Assembly: GCF_003945595.2 (NCBI RefSeq)
Contig: NW_024104362.1
Span: forward strand, 744,001-808,000
DNA from: Pipra filicauda
Lineage: Eukaryota > Chordata > Aves > Passeriformes > Pipridae
Direction of reading: 5' to 3'
Length of the DNA: 64,000 nucleotides
Part shown: positions 38,476 to 51,200 of the stretch, piece after piece
How the letters are laid out: each line of letters starts with the position of its first letter
Position numbering within the stretch: position 1 is the first letter of the stretch
Position numbers and translations under genes: made by a program
Notes under the pieces: model-generated
The model's input: the letters and a program-made list of their open reading frames with translations, nothing else
Databases searched by the model: none
What the model was told of the DNA's origin: nothing

Positions 38476-39760
38476 TGTCATGGTTTGAGAGCCTCAAAAT
38501 CCAATTCCCTAGTCCAAACCCCCTCCCACATCTCAGCCCAGTGTGAGATGGTTTTCCAGATACCACACGAGACTCAAATGGGGGAAATGGAATATATTAC
38601 AAATGACTGTAATAAATACTACAATACATTATATACAATCTTAATTATCTCTACCATGACATAAGTATTTACAATGGATCAAATCTGTTCTCCCCTCCAA
38701 ATAAAAGTCCAGGAGGGAAGAAGGAAAAGATCCCTTTCTACTCTCAGAGCAGCAATGGCTCTAAGGCAGCAGGTTCTCTGTCTCTCTCTTCCATGCAGCA
38801 GCTGTAGCTGGATCTCTGCCAGTACACACGAGGGGGTATCCAAGCCCCTCTCGGCCACTCGTCTCCAAGCAAGGGTCTTATCTTCCGTAGGCTGTGTTCA
38901 CCGGGACAAGGGTCACTTCACTACGTCATATCACGAAGCTCAGGGGTCTTCGTGATGGTCCCTATTTTCAGGGGATTCAAGTTCCCCTACAGAGCTCTGT
39001 GCTCTGTCTCAAGCAGCGGGGGGGCCAAGGTCACCCCCTCCGCATTCTTTCTGAGCTTTCCAGCTCTTTTCTGCAGTGCTGCTGCAGTTTTAGGACTTCC
39101 ATTCAGTAGGAGTCCATCCTTTCCACTTAGGAAAGGTCACAAAAGGAGTTTGGCGGTTTTTTGGTTCAGTATCTTACCCCAACTCTGTCTCTGTAGAGCT
39201 TAGTTGTGCTCTCTCTGTTGCTGGCTCTCTCTCGGCTCTCTCAGACAACTCTGTGTCTTCCTTGCTCAGCTGCATGTTTGTTTCTGCTGCTTCTCCAGTT
39301 CAGTTCTTATCTGTTGGCTTTCAGCCATAACCTCTGTTCACTGCTGTCTCTGCCGCTGCTCCTGCTGCTCACAGTGGAGGGAAAAAAAACTTCCAGCTTC
39401 TCAGTCACAGACCTCAGTCCAGTTTAATACTGTTTCTGAGTTTCTGTGACCCCAGCCAGGGCTGGGGGAGCCGGAGCCCCCCAGACGGGCTCCTGCCCCT
39501 TCTGCTCGTGGCTTTCACAACATGGCTACTTCTTCTACCACACAACTACAACTACCTTCTCTTCCGTTCTGCTTGTGTTACGTTTATATTTTGCAGAAGC
39601 GCTCATTGGGTAAAACCTCAAAACTTCAAGGGTCACCACCCCCTGGGGTTTTACCATTTTATAACTTCAGGGGGAAAACTGTTTCCCCCCGCCACAGCTG
39701 TGCAAAACTGGCCATGCAGGACTTACTTCTCAGTAGCTAAGATCTTTGTTCATAAATAAC
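38476..39760. mobile_element. Avian endogenous retrovirus LTR, long, probably solo
   Basis: A roughly 1.2-kb block of different texture from its surroundings. It opens with TGTCATGGTTTGAGAG, a common start of passerine ERV LTRs, and has CT-rich tracts, a GC-richer middle and several open frames caused by low stop density (39204-39449, 39206-39427). A hairpin CCCAGCC/GGCTGGG sits at 39451-39466. It may end at TTTCACAACA (39522), where a TGTTGT/ACAACA pair with 38473 would make it 1050 bp, or continue to about 39760. No gag, pol or env is visible and no clean target duplication was found, so the ends are approximate. Confidence 0.6.
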
Positions 39761-42700
39761 TGGGACTGGCTGCTTCCAGTTCCTCCAGAATTCTTCCTAT
39801 GCTCCCCAAGGGCAGCCTCAGCTCTGTTGTAGTCTCTGATACCCAAGGGGAAGAAACTCTTGTTGACAGTGATCGGGAGTTGGTGCCAGTGTATTGGCTG
39901 GCATAGCTGTAGTTAAAGACACTAAGTCTTCAAGAAGCTTTGTATGTTCATTAAGTCACCCAAAACATCTCTTCAGAAAAAGAGCAGGAATCAGAAAGGA
40001 AGCCATCAGAAAGGTTGGGTGTTGTTTGAACCAGGATTCAAATTTTTCTACTCATTTCACATCTTGTAGATAATAGAGTCCCTCCAGATCCAAAATCGTT
40101 TAGTTTTGCACTTTCCAAATGGACCTCACATAAAACCTTTCTCATACTGAGGAGAATTGTCCCAAAATCTTTCATTTTCAAATAAGTCCATTCCTCAATT
40201 TTCCTAGCTCAAAACAAAATAAAAGCTTTAAAGTGCAGAAGATCAGTTAGTCTGGCTCTCACTCCCACGAAATCCTCACTTACCCTCTTTCAGGGAAAAA
40301 AGCGGCTATTGCAAAACATCCAAGTTGCTGTCATGACTATAAGGACATTTTAGGACTAGAAAAGCAGCTCTGAGATTGTCTGCCCATTGCCAGGGTGCAC
40401 AGTGCATTCATGCATTTTGAAGAGCCAGCTATGTAGTCAAGAAGTTTTATTTGTGTTAGTTGGAAAAATATGTTCCTTTTTGCTGTCTCATGCGTTGTGT
40501 GGTCAGCTTTGTGGTTTGCACAGATACAGGGAAGGGCGGTGAGAAATACAATAAGGAAACTACTTAAAGGAATGTTTTACTGCTCTTGAGAAGGGTGGGT
40601 TTGTTTTTTCACTCAAACAGGGGACTTCTGCTTGTTGCTGTTGAAACTAGATGCCAAAACCCTTAGTACTTTAGTTTCTTTGAGTTCACCTTCTTATTTG
40701 TGCCTCTCCCCTCTCCTCATTCTCCTTCTTTCCTCTCTACTACACCACTGGAAAAAGCATGTAAATAAATCGAGTTACACTTCTCATGGATAGTGAGAGT
40801 AGGTTTTATGCTGCAAGGGTGGGAAATAAACACTTTGGGTTCATACAAATCTCATTTGTACTGCCTCTCCCCAGAAGAAGGTTAGGTCTTTTAATTTCGC
40901 GCAACTTAAAAACAACAGAAGCTTTTAAAGTTGGGTTTTGAACAGCTGCTTCTGTCAGAAGACCAAGGTATGTGCAACAAACTGTACTATCACAATGAAA
41001 CTAAGGAAATGTTAAGTGTGAGACTTGAATAATAATGTACTGTGTGGTGCCAGCTATACCTCAGACTTATGTCTGTGGTATTCAGTTTATCCACCAAAGC
41101 TTCTCAAATCTAATCATTTCATGCCACGTACCCTGGCAGTGTTGTATAGCAGCTGTCCTTTTGTAGTTGATGTGTAATTACATCATGAAAAGACTTTAAT
41201 TACCATATTACTAAATTACCAGCCAGCAATCCTTTCAGGTTCAGCCCTAGCTCGCTTCTGTATGGACTATTAGGCTTCTCCAAGCTGAACACTTTTGGTT
41301 GGTGTAAAAGGGAGCAAAAATTGTTCTAATTGTAGGTTTTGTTATGAACTATTATTGAGCCTGATGTTATGGCATCACTAATGTCAATGATATAATTAAA
41401 CTTCTGCTAACGATGCAATCACAGTTCCGTAATAATTATACGTTAACTGCACATGATACCAGAACCTTACTAAAAATGAGGTGATGTATTCAGAGCCTGA
41501 TAAAAACAACGTGGAAGGAGCCGCTTTCATTCTCTAATGGCTTGTCTGATCATTCTTTGACTCTGCCATGAATATACCTTCTTGTACGGTCAAAATTCAT
41601 ATCTGAATATCAGCCAAAGCTTTTTCTAATGTTTCTTTCTCTCTCTTCAGTGATTAGCATTGTCCATGCAAGGTTTTCTGATTAGAGACTGATAGTAGTA
41701 TAGTCAGCTATCCAATATATAGTGCTTTTCTGGTGAGCATTGAGGTGCTACGTTTTGCTTTGACATATATATGCTATGGAAACTAGGCCAGGCTATTGGA
41801 ATAACTGCTTTTTTTTAATATGGAATAGTAAATCTTCTCTGATCATTGTTTTAAATAGTATTGTTCAATTTTATGTTGCTGAAGTGACTTTGACTTCTAA
41901 ACTGCTGTAACACGCCTTGTTAATCTCAGTTCTTTTTAGTTTTATGCTCCTTATTAGTATGTTGTTTTACAGCTAGTGATGAAGCAGTAGTAAAATAGAG
42001 ACCTAATGGTTTACTGATTACTGCCAAATTATTGTATAGCCTCATGCAACACAACATTTGCCCAATGTCACTGCAATGACAGTTAATATGATCATATTGC
42101 ATTACGGTCTTTGGCATGAGTGTTGTTCTGGCATTTGTGTTGTCTGGCTAAGGAGCTGCTCGGAGACTGCAGGCGCTTCCATTTTGTGCTGTGCTTGGAG
42201 CCATGTAGTGTAGCTGTACTTTTATCATTATACAAGAAGCAGAACACTGCAAGCTGATTTGACTTTTCCATACGCCCTGAAACACTCACTAAATCTGCAG
42301 ATGGGTTCTGGGCTTTTTTGATTTATTGGCAGAACATGGCATCAAAGCAAAGAGCCTGATGTTTTGAAGGCTTTACAGACTTACAGGGTCACTGAATTTT
42401 TTGCTTAACTTCATCAGCTCTCTTTATCATCTTTTTGCGTCCTTGCTTTTTCTCCCCTGTACTTATGTTTCTAGGGCATATTCACCCTCTGCTTGAACAT
42501 ATATCCTCACATCCAGAATAGATTTTCTCCTCCTTTTTGCAAGTGTAGAATTAATGCTAAGGCATTTGGGCTTATTAAATGATAGGAGCTTGTTGAGTGA
42601 ATGTTTTTGTGGTGCTTCCAAGTGGATGCAGGTAAAGCAACTTCATTGGTACTTCAAGAGCCCAAATGTGGAAAAGTGTGTTTGTAACATAGTCTTCTCC

Positions 42701-44404
42701 CAGTGTAATAAAATAGTGAAATGAAAATTGAGTTTGTTTACCATTTCAATCCTTTCTGGATTTGCTGCTTGTGTTGAAACTCACTACGTTTGTCCTTCCT
42801 CTTCTTTGTCATGGTGCTTGTTAGCTACTTCCCTCTTGCTTGGTTCTCATTGTAGGAAGTCAAATTTGGGGCATTAATTTGCTTTTATGAAGTAAATGAG
42901 AGGGGCATGAAAACAACCACGTATCTGCTGACTGGCACTGTAGCTTAAATAGAATTTCTGAGAAGTAAGAATTGATGATTCTGACCCATATTTGTAGTTC
43001 ATGGTATCTGACCTCTTCTTCGAGGTGCTCCAGCAGGGTCGTTTTTGCCAGAAGCGCTAATAGTGTGTAAGGATGGAAACTAAAAAGTGAAAATATTGCT
43101 GTTGTAGAACTAGTTTACTTTAGTCTTTGGTTTAGTGTCTTTCTAGGAAGCTTTAATTTTCTGTTTTTTGTAACTACCCGTCTTCTAATCTAAATAGTGT
43201 GTATTTTCCCTGTTTTCCTTGAGTGGTCTGCCTAAGCCCTCTCTGTCTTCTTATGTCTGTGTCTGTATAAACAACAATAACTGTGCTTAATACTAGAGAC
43301 TTAAAGGTCTAGAGGAAAGACTAACTCAGTTACTAAGCTTCTTTAGTCTGCAGTTCTTTTTTTTCTGTCTTCTCCTAAAGATGGGACAAAGAAAGTTGCA
43401 AATCTGAATGACACTCAGGACCTTTTCGCCTTGGGAGCATGCAATCAATAGTGACTCTTCTTCATCCTCTGAAGTTCTCATTCCTCCAGATTCTCAAAAG
43501 ATGCCTCCCAGGAGATGAAAGCAACACCTATGTATTTTGGCCAATCTGTGTACACATCCCCTTTTTAGCTTATTATTCATTCTGACAAAGCAAGTCTCTC
43601 TAGCGCACATTCTCCTTCACTAACTGCAGTTTGGTAGGTAGAGAATTCTGATCCTGCCTAGCCAAAAATGTTGGAAAAGATTGGAAAAGATCATGGCATC
43701 TTAGTCATATTCAGGAGACATAGCCAAGTCCTGTCTCTCTGCCCCCCCCGTCTCTTTTCCTTAGAAACATGACTTCCAGGCCTGCAGAAAGCACTTCTCT
43801 TCTCCTGCCTGGCCAGAGCACAGGATTCATAGGAATAGCAGCAACCTCAGATACTGCAGGATTTTGTGCTGGGTAAAGCTTTTGGAGGCGCTTCAAGAAA
43901 TACTTAAGGTGAGGTGTGAAGAAAAGGTGTTGGATCAGAAATAAGTCATTGCACTCAAAGTGCAGTGATGAGAAAGAGCATTTTCTGCCCTGGAACTTGG
44001 ATGACAAGTTCCAGGGTACTGGCATGTCATATCCAGCACTGACTCAGCGGAAGTTATTCATTTGGTAGTAAATGTTTTTTGGCTTTTGAAGACAAAACAA
44101 ACATCCTACCTCTTTTCCAAACTCTTGTTTTTCCTGGGAGACCGTATGCCCTAGCAATGTCTATGGCAATCAGCAGGTATTGAAGCCATTGTAAACATTT
44201 TTGGTGAGGGGTACATTTGGTACATTCAGTTAAATTTCTGGTCCTAACTACACAGACATCATCTTATGTTCCAGATTACAAGGAAGGAGAGGAATTTTGG
44301 CTATTCAAGTAATATCAGTAAACTGGAAACCCACAGTTCATTGGTATTGGTTTCCAGGAGTAAAGAATTCTGTTAACTTTAATTCTCATAGGTTTTCAAC
44401 CTTT

Positions 44405-44424
44405 AAAAAAAAGAAAAAAAAAAA
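44405..44424. repeat. A-rich run
   Basis: Eight A, one G, eleven A. It could be an old poly(A) tail, but the preceding sequence is not a recognised retroposon. Confidence 0.8.
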
Positions 44425-44473
44425 GTAAGCCAACAAAACCCAAACAAACTATCTTTTAAATCTCTGCCTTTGT

Positions 44474-45231
44474 AGCTGACCACAGAGACATATGCAAGTT
44501 CTTCATTCCAGTGTTGCAGGGCCAGGGCCAAGGCATACAAAGCAGGCTGGGCACCTTGGTTCTGTTGTTCTCAACCGTACTATGGGAGAAGGGCCAGAGG
44601 GAACACCCTAGGTTTGCTTGGTGAATGTTTCAAAGTCTGCTGCAATCCCTACCATGTTGGAAAGCTTTTCATGTCCCCTGAATTCTGTGAGCTTGACAGG
44701 CAGCCCAGGCTGTTCAGCCTCAGCAGCAGCTATTCAATGCAGCTTGAGCCCTGCTCCTGAGGCTTCCAGAGAGGGCTTCCCTTGTCACTTCTCTCTGGGT
44801 GAATAAAGCAGGACTTGGGTAAAATTCATCAATGTGGAGTGAGCAGAGACTGACACTTTCAGTCTACTTTTACATGTTGGTCCAGCTTGCTCCAACATCC
44901 TGCAACTGCTACTAAGTAGAAAAGCTGAGATCAAAGTAGATATGAGTTTAAGTGCTAAAAGTCATTCCTTCTTCCTCAATGGTATGACAGTGAAGAGCAG
45001 GGAGATAAAATAATCCTTGCTTCTTCCATTTTACATGGTCAGCCATATCCCAGCCATATTACTGTCAAAAATAAACACTGACTTGCACAGCAATGCCTTC
45101 ATCCACTAAGCCTAGGTTTAGTTGCCATAGTAACTCATCCTGGAGATGAATGTGATATCCTGGACAGCAGGGAAAAAGACTTTGATTCCACAGATACCAA
45201 TCCCAAAGCTCAGAGCTGACCACAGAGACAT
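44474..45231. repeat. 18-bp exact direct repeat, 740 bp apart
   Basis: AGCTGACCACAGAGACAT occurs at 44474-44491 and again at 45214-45231. Weak resemblance continues downstream of both copies (each has a GTTGTTC...CCGT segment within about 100 bases), hinting at an old diverged duplication. It is not confidently assigned to a repeat family. Confidence 0.5.
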
Positions 45232-48200
45232 GACTGCACTTCTTTGTTCATTTTCCTGGCATGGCCTGAGTAATTGGTGGCACGTTGTTCAGCCGTGATA
45301 CAGAAATGTGGTGGTCTATCATCATTGCAACCCTGGCCTTAACTGTGTTCAAACAAAGAACACACTGAAATCATCGTGGGCAAAATGAATCCTGTGAGAG
45401 TAGTAAATCTCCAGCCTAAGGGTACTGGAACCAACGGTGAGCAGTTTTCATGTGCTAGTAGTGTCACTATAAACTGGCTTGTAATAGCTTCCTAGCTGCC
45501 AGCTGAAGCCCTTTCTGAAAGATCGATGTGTTCAGATGTAAACCAACAGATTACAAATTACAGAGCATTTTGGTTTAGTTCATTCACTTTTGGTTTAGTA
45601 CTACTGGAGCTAGAGTAGACAATACTTGAAGTGTATAGGTAAACTTATAAAGTCCCTACTGGTTTAATAGCAAAAGTTACTTTCTGGATTAAACAAACAA
45701 GAACATTGCATACAGATAACCAGTGCCATCCCATTAGTGATGGGGTGGGCATACAAAAAAATTTATAATTAGTCGTAATATAAAACAGTGTTAATAATTA
45801 AGCCAATTGCTAATAATAACTTCATACTTAAATTTCATCAGACAAGAAGGACACTTGAGGACCTAAACTAGAGCAGGGAATTCACGGGAGGGTCCCATGG
45901 GAATGGAGCTGCTGCCCACCAAAGAGGCATTGATAACTAGAAGAGTACAGCTCCAGGGGTCAAAAACGAGGAAGTAATGTGTCTTCTCTGAGCTCTCTCC
46001 AGTGTGGACAAACCTGCAAGCTCAGCTGTTTAATTTAGAACTGTAGAGTTGAGAAGTGATACAGAAACAACTGAAGTAATTTAGTTACATCGGCGGTGAC
46101 TATCAAGTGCTTCTCAGGGTTACATGCAATATATAAAGCAGAGGGAGGTCACCAGCAGTAAAAAATCCTTTTAACTGCTGCTTACTAAGTAGTTAGTGAA
46201 TACGTGGGATGCAATATGAGATCAGTTATAAAAATTCAGATTTTTATTATTTTTGGTGGCAGTAAGGAAGATGCTGGCTGGCTCAGGTGCTAGTGTAGAT
46301 GGAGAAGTAAGCCCTTCCATGGAAATCTATGAAAATTATTTTTCTTAGAGAAGTAGCTTCTGCTTGCCGATTTGTGGTCCTTTATTAGAAATGATACAAG
46401 AATAATACAATTCACCATAATAGTGGCTTTAGAGTATTTCAACAGCCTCATTGTACCCATTGTATCCTTCTCTAAAGGAATCACTAAACAAGCATGTAAA
46501 CATGAATGAGTTGGGTAACTGAAAACTCTGTAAAGCTCTACATGTGTGTGCAGAGGAACAGCTCGTGTGTTTGTAGGTAGCCTGCCTCTGAAAGACAACT
46601 TTCAGAGGTTTTCACAGGGACTGGATTTCCTCATTTCTTTGCGTGGTTCTTCTCAAAGGCAGGAGGAGGTTGTCATCTTGCCACAGGAGAGATGTAGCAT
46701 ACTTTGCTCCATGCTGGTGCAAGGACATGAAGAAAGGACCTTAAATGAAATACCTGGAAATGCCCAGTCAGCATCCTGCTGGAGCAGGGGCTGCACTTGG
46801 CAGTTGTGCTGCTGAGACATTAACTCTTGGAGCATCTAGGGTGGGTGGCAGCCCGCAAAAAAACTTAGCAGCAGTTTGGGAGGGATCTTCATTGTTCCGG
46901 CAGGAAATGCCAAAGCACACTCCTGTAGGAAACTGCTTTTGCAATACTTCACCAAGGCAAGTTCTCACACCTTTTATTGGCTTGAGGGAGCTGAAGTTCC
47001 CCCAAGTGATGAACGAAAGTGTCTGAGCAGCCTGCTTTAACCGCAGCATAACACAAAACTGTATTGTCACAGGAAGAGCCACAAGCAGGGTGACTATGTT
47101 CCTTTATAACATTGGCTTTGTTTGCCTGAAAGAAAAATGATCCAGTTTTTCTATTCTGTCAGAATATTTCTGTGAACAGCCTCATGTTTGCGTTGAAAAA
47201 TACAAAGAAATCAGGGTGACAGGACTGTTGAGTGGCAGGAGATGGAAAATGAGGACAAGAGGCGATTTTCATTGGCTCTACTCCTTCCCGGGTTTGTTGC
47301 TTGTTTCCTTCTTGATAGCAATGACGAGTAGGACTTGGGGCATTATCTTGGGTATCATCAGTGGGAGGCAGCCAGAGGGGTTTTCCCTGGATTTGCTGAG
47401 GGCTGCTGCTTTCACCTGAGTTTTATGGAGATAGATATGTCATTGCTGGGACCTATTTTAATGCCAGTTAGATGTTACCTAATGGTTTGTTTCACTATCC
47501 TCAGCCTGCCTTAATTAATAAAATTAAGGAAATCATTAAAGGCTTTGCAGTGTAGTTTTGTGATTATTGCCAGTGTATTTTCACCTGGTTTCTAAAGAAA
47601 CAGTGAGAAATGGATCTGCATGGGACTGAGAGTAACTCAGTTCATAATAAGCGAAATCAAGGTGTCAGTGCTGAATGTATTAAAAGTCATCAGTAATCAT
47701 AATGGCTGTAAGTTCCAGTACTTCATTTGAACAAGAGAGAAACATTTCTCTTTTTAATCATTTTATAGTCCTCTTCTTTCACTTCTTAACAATTAAGAAG
47801 GGGAAATAAATTAAAAAAAACCACAACTAGTTTAAATCTTACCAGACATTAGCATTGATCTTCCTTGGATTCTTTAAATATATGCATTTAGTTACCATAG
47901 TAAACAAGTACCAACATAAACTTATTCCACAGTTCTAGGATTTACTTTTTTTTTTTCCTCTGCTATTTTGTGACACACCTAATTAAAATCTATTCCTTGG
48001 TTCCCCTTTCAATGTAATAAAACCCTGTCTTATTCCTTCTGTCAGTTTAATCTCTCTTTTTTTTCCATTGACATATTTCTAATACCTTTCCAGGCAGGCC
48101 AGACACTTGTGCTTCCTCTGTACCAAATCCACATGCTTAATACCTTTTGACAAAATGGATACATCCTCCCGGTGACTTGGAATTGATACAGACTGTCAAA

Positions 48201-51200
48201 AAGGTTTTTCTGAATAGTCTCTCTTTAACACCTTTACCAGATTTTTACCCTCTTTTGTAAAATGTACAGTTTAATGTTGCATTTCAGATAATTTTTGACT
48301 GAAAAAGTGTGTCATGGAATCAGGGTGTCCCCTGAATACTCCTAACAGTTGGAGATGCCTCTTTGTTTTGAACACTAGAATCCCAATAGACCCATGACAG
48401 CAGTAGAATTACACTTTTGACCTTGTTCACTAAAGTGTTTCTTTCTCTGTGTGATTGAATGAGAGTAACCAACAAGAGCTTCCTCTAAAATGTATGAGTT
48501 TCCCTCTGTTTCTCATAAGAAACTCAGAAGGGATGCTGTGCAGTTTCCATCTGATTGTATTCTCCACAAAAGGAAAAAAAACCCAAACCCTGTTTGATTC
48601 AAGGAGAGGTGGCTGTTTTTATCCATATTAAAAGTGCAAAAGCAGTTGATATATCAATATTTTTCTTAAACCAGTGTTGTTGCTACATCCTGAGCATGAC
48701 GGCAGCATTACAGCACAGTGGCAGATTTTTACCCTTTTGTTGCTTCATTCCCCATGTATTTTAAAAGGGGATATATACTAAGGCACCAAATATAATTTCA
48801 AAGTATTGAATCTGAATATAGAAAAAAAGCATATATGTAATGTTCTGTGTGAACTTAGCTGATCGTTATGGACTACACAGTCGTGTCAATCCGGAAGATA
48901 AATGTACTGTTGTCTGTAGGGGTACGTGCAGCCTTTTAAGATCCTGGTGTTTCTTTTCATTTCCGTGTGACTGAGTAGACATAGCCAGCTGCAGGATTTG
49001 CCATGACTGCCAGTTCTGCCTTGCGCACTGAGGCACTGGCATGCCTCTTGCTCCACATTTAGTTGTTCGGGGCATGGCTTCTCTGAGTCAGAAGAACTCA
49101 GTGAAGTGGCCAGAAGAGAGAGAAAAAATCAGATTATTGTTCCTTCCGTTTTAGGCTACTAGTGTATTGGGGACTTTTTTCCCCGTTATATTCCTGTTTT
49201 CTGTGAGTATTTACCAGCTTTGGATCAGTGAACATGCTTTAATTGTCGTGCAGAGCACATATCTCTGAAATGCAATGGCAAGTACAATCTGTATTTCCTG
49301 TGGGTAGGGAGTTAGGTAGCTGGGTTAAAGAGAGGGGAAAGGACTCAGAGAAATCTATAATTTGTTTTTAGAAGAGATCAAAATAAGTGACTTACTGGCC
49401 TCTATGGCCTCAAGACCTCATAGCAGTTTCTCCTGTTTACTCACTGTAGACGATGCTGTGTGGAGAGGGCATCAGAGCCATGGAGCGTGGAGGGCAATGC
49501 ACTGAGGGGGCTGCAGATCTGTGACTCCTGGTTTCCTATCCTGCCAATAAAGCTTTTTTTTTTTAATTACTACTTCACTGGTGATATAAATTAATGATTG
49601 GTAGGGGTCTGAAGCAACCTTGCCATCAGAGAATATTTGGTTAGTGTTGACATACTTCTTCCCTGCAAACATGAATCATCCATCTGCCTTTGGCAGGCTT
49701 GCCCTGTGGCTCTGCTATAATGTGTTTCACCAGCGTGGCTGAAATTAAAATGTCACTATTAAACATGGCAGAATCAGATGCTCTCTGGGCACCGCATCTA
49801 TTTGTGTTCTTGCTTCCTATGTAGTTATTTCTGACAGTTTAATAGGACAGCTGTATTCTGGCATAAAATCATATATTCATATATCCTCAATGCATGGGGA
49901 GCAGAATGCTTTCAGAGCACTATTTTCTTGCATACATGCGTCTTTCATGCATGGCAGAAGCAGTAATGCTCATGTAACACCATGTTGCTGCTTAGTCCAT
50001 TAGGCAGTATAAAGTTAAAATTAATTGTCCTGCAGGACCATATAGAGTGGGTCTCTAAAAGCAGTTGCTGGAGCTGTTTGCAGCTGCTGCATCAGCCAGG
50101 CTCCCTCGTCGTGAGCAGTTATTGACTCTGGGCTGTTGAATTCAGGGCTCTGGAGGTTGCGCGGTGGGAAAAGCCTTCAGTCGGTGCTTAGCAGCTCTGT
50201 CACTGTAAGGTCACAGAAAGGGCATTTCAGTCTCCAAACCCAATTAGGGCCTGAGTCGGCACCTCTTCAGTCACCAGGGAAAATCCCACGGGGCAGGTTG
50301 GCTCCCAAGCCAGGCTTTTGCACCCAGCCTCTCTAGTGAGACGGCCAACAAATGTGTCCATTTGTGTCACTTGGGCTGTCAGAAATACCCTTTGCTGTCA
50401 TGAAATGGCTGAGCAGCTGGTTCAGAAAGGTAAAGAGCCAGGTAAGGGATTAGAAGCCCACCACAGCTGAATTTGGACCAGTGACCTGTACGTGTGCATC
50501 TGCATCCCTCCCATTACTCATATCTAGAGCTGTCTAATTCCTCAGATCAAATCACTTAATTCTTATGAGCAGCTGTAACTTGCAAGTAGAATAAAGTCCA
50601 ACTGCTGAAAACGTTAATGAAGAATATAAAACTGAGGCTCTGTTTTATCAGGTATCAACAGTATTGCTTTAATTCCTCCCCCTCCAAAGATTTTTTTTTT
50701 TGGTGTGTGTGTGCTGGGTTGTGCTTTTCATCCCAGGTGGCTGCAATTTCTAGTGAAAATAAGTTGAGCCATGAAAGGTTGACCCACTCACCTCTGAATT
50801 GCTTTTTATGTGAGTCCCTCAGGGCCCAATTCTACCCATGGAAGTGAGAATGACAGCTATCAACATATATGGGAAGTATGTCTACGTGCACAAAGAAAAA
50901 GGTGAACCCCAGACTGGTCTGAGTGGTCTTTAAAATATGGATTTCCTGTGAAATGGTGATTAAAGGGGAAGCAAGGGATAATTAGAAAATTAGACTGATG
51001 TGCTAGCAGTTATATCAATGTGTGGTTTTATATTAGCTCTTTCAGACAAGCACAAGATCAGAAAATCCCTTATGACTCACTTAAACTAGTGTGTAAAATT
51101 TGGTTAGTGTCTGATCAGATCCTTTGATCAGTCTAGTCTAGACTGTTGTCAGGGTACATACTAAACCCACAGTCCCCTTAAGTGCAGGCCTACTCAAGTG

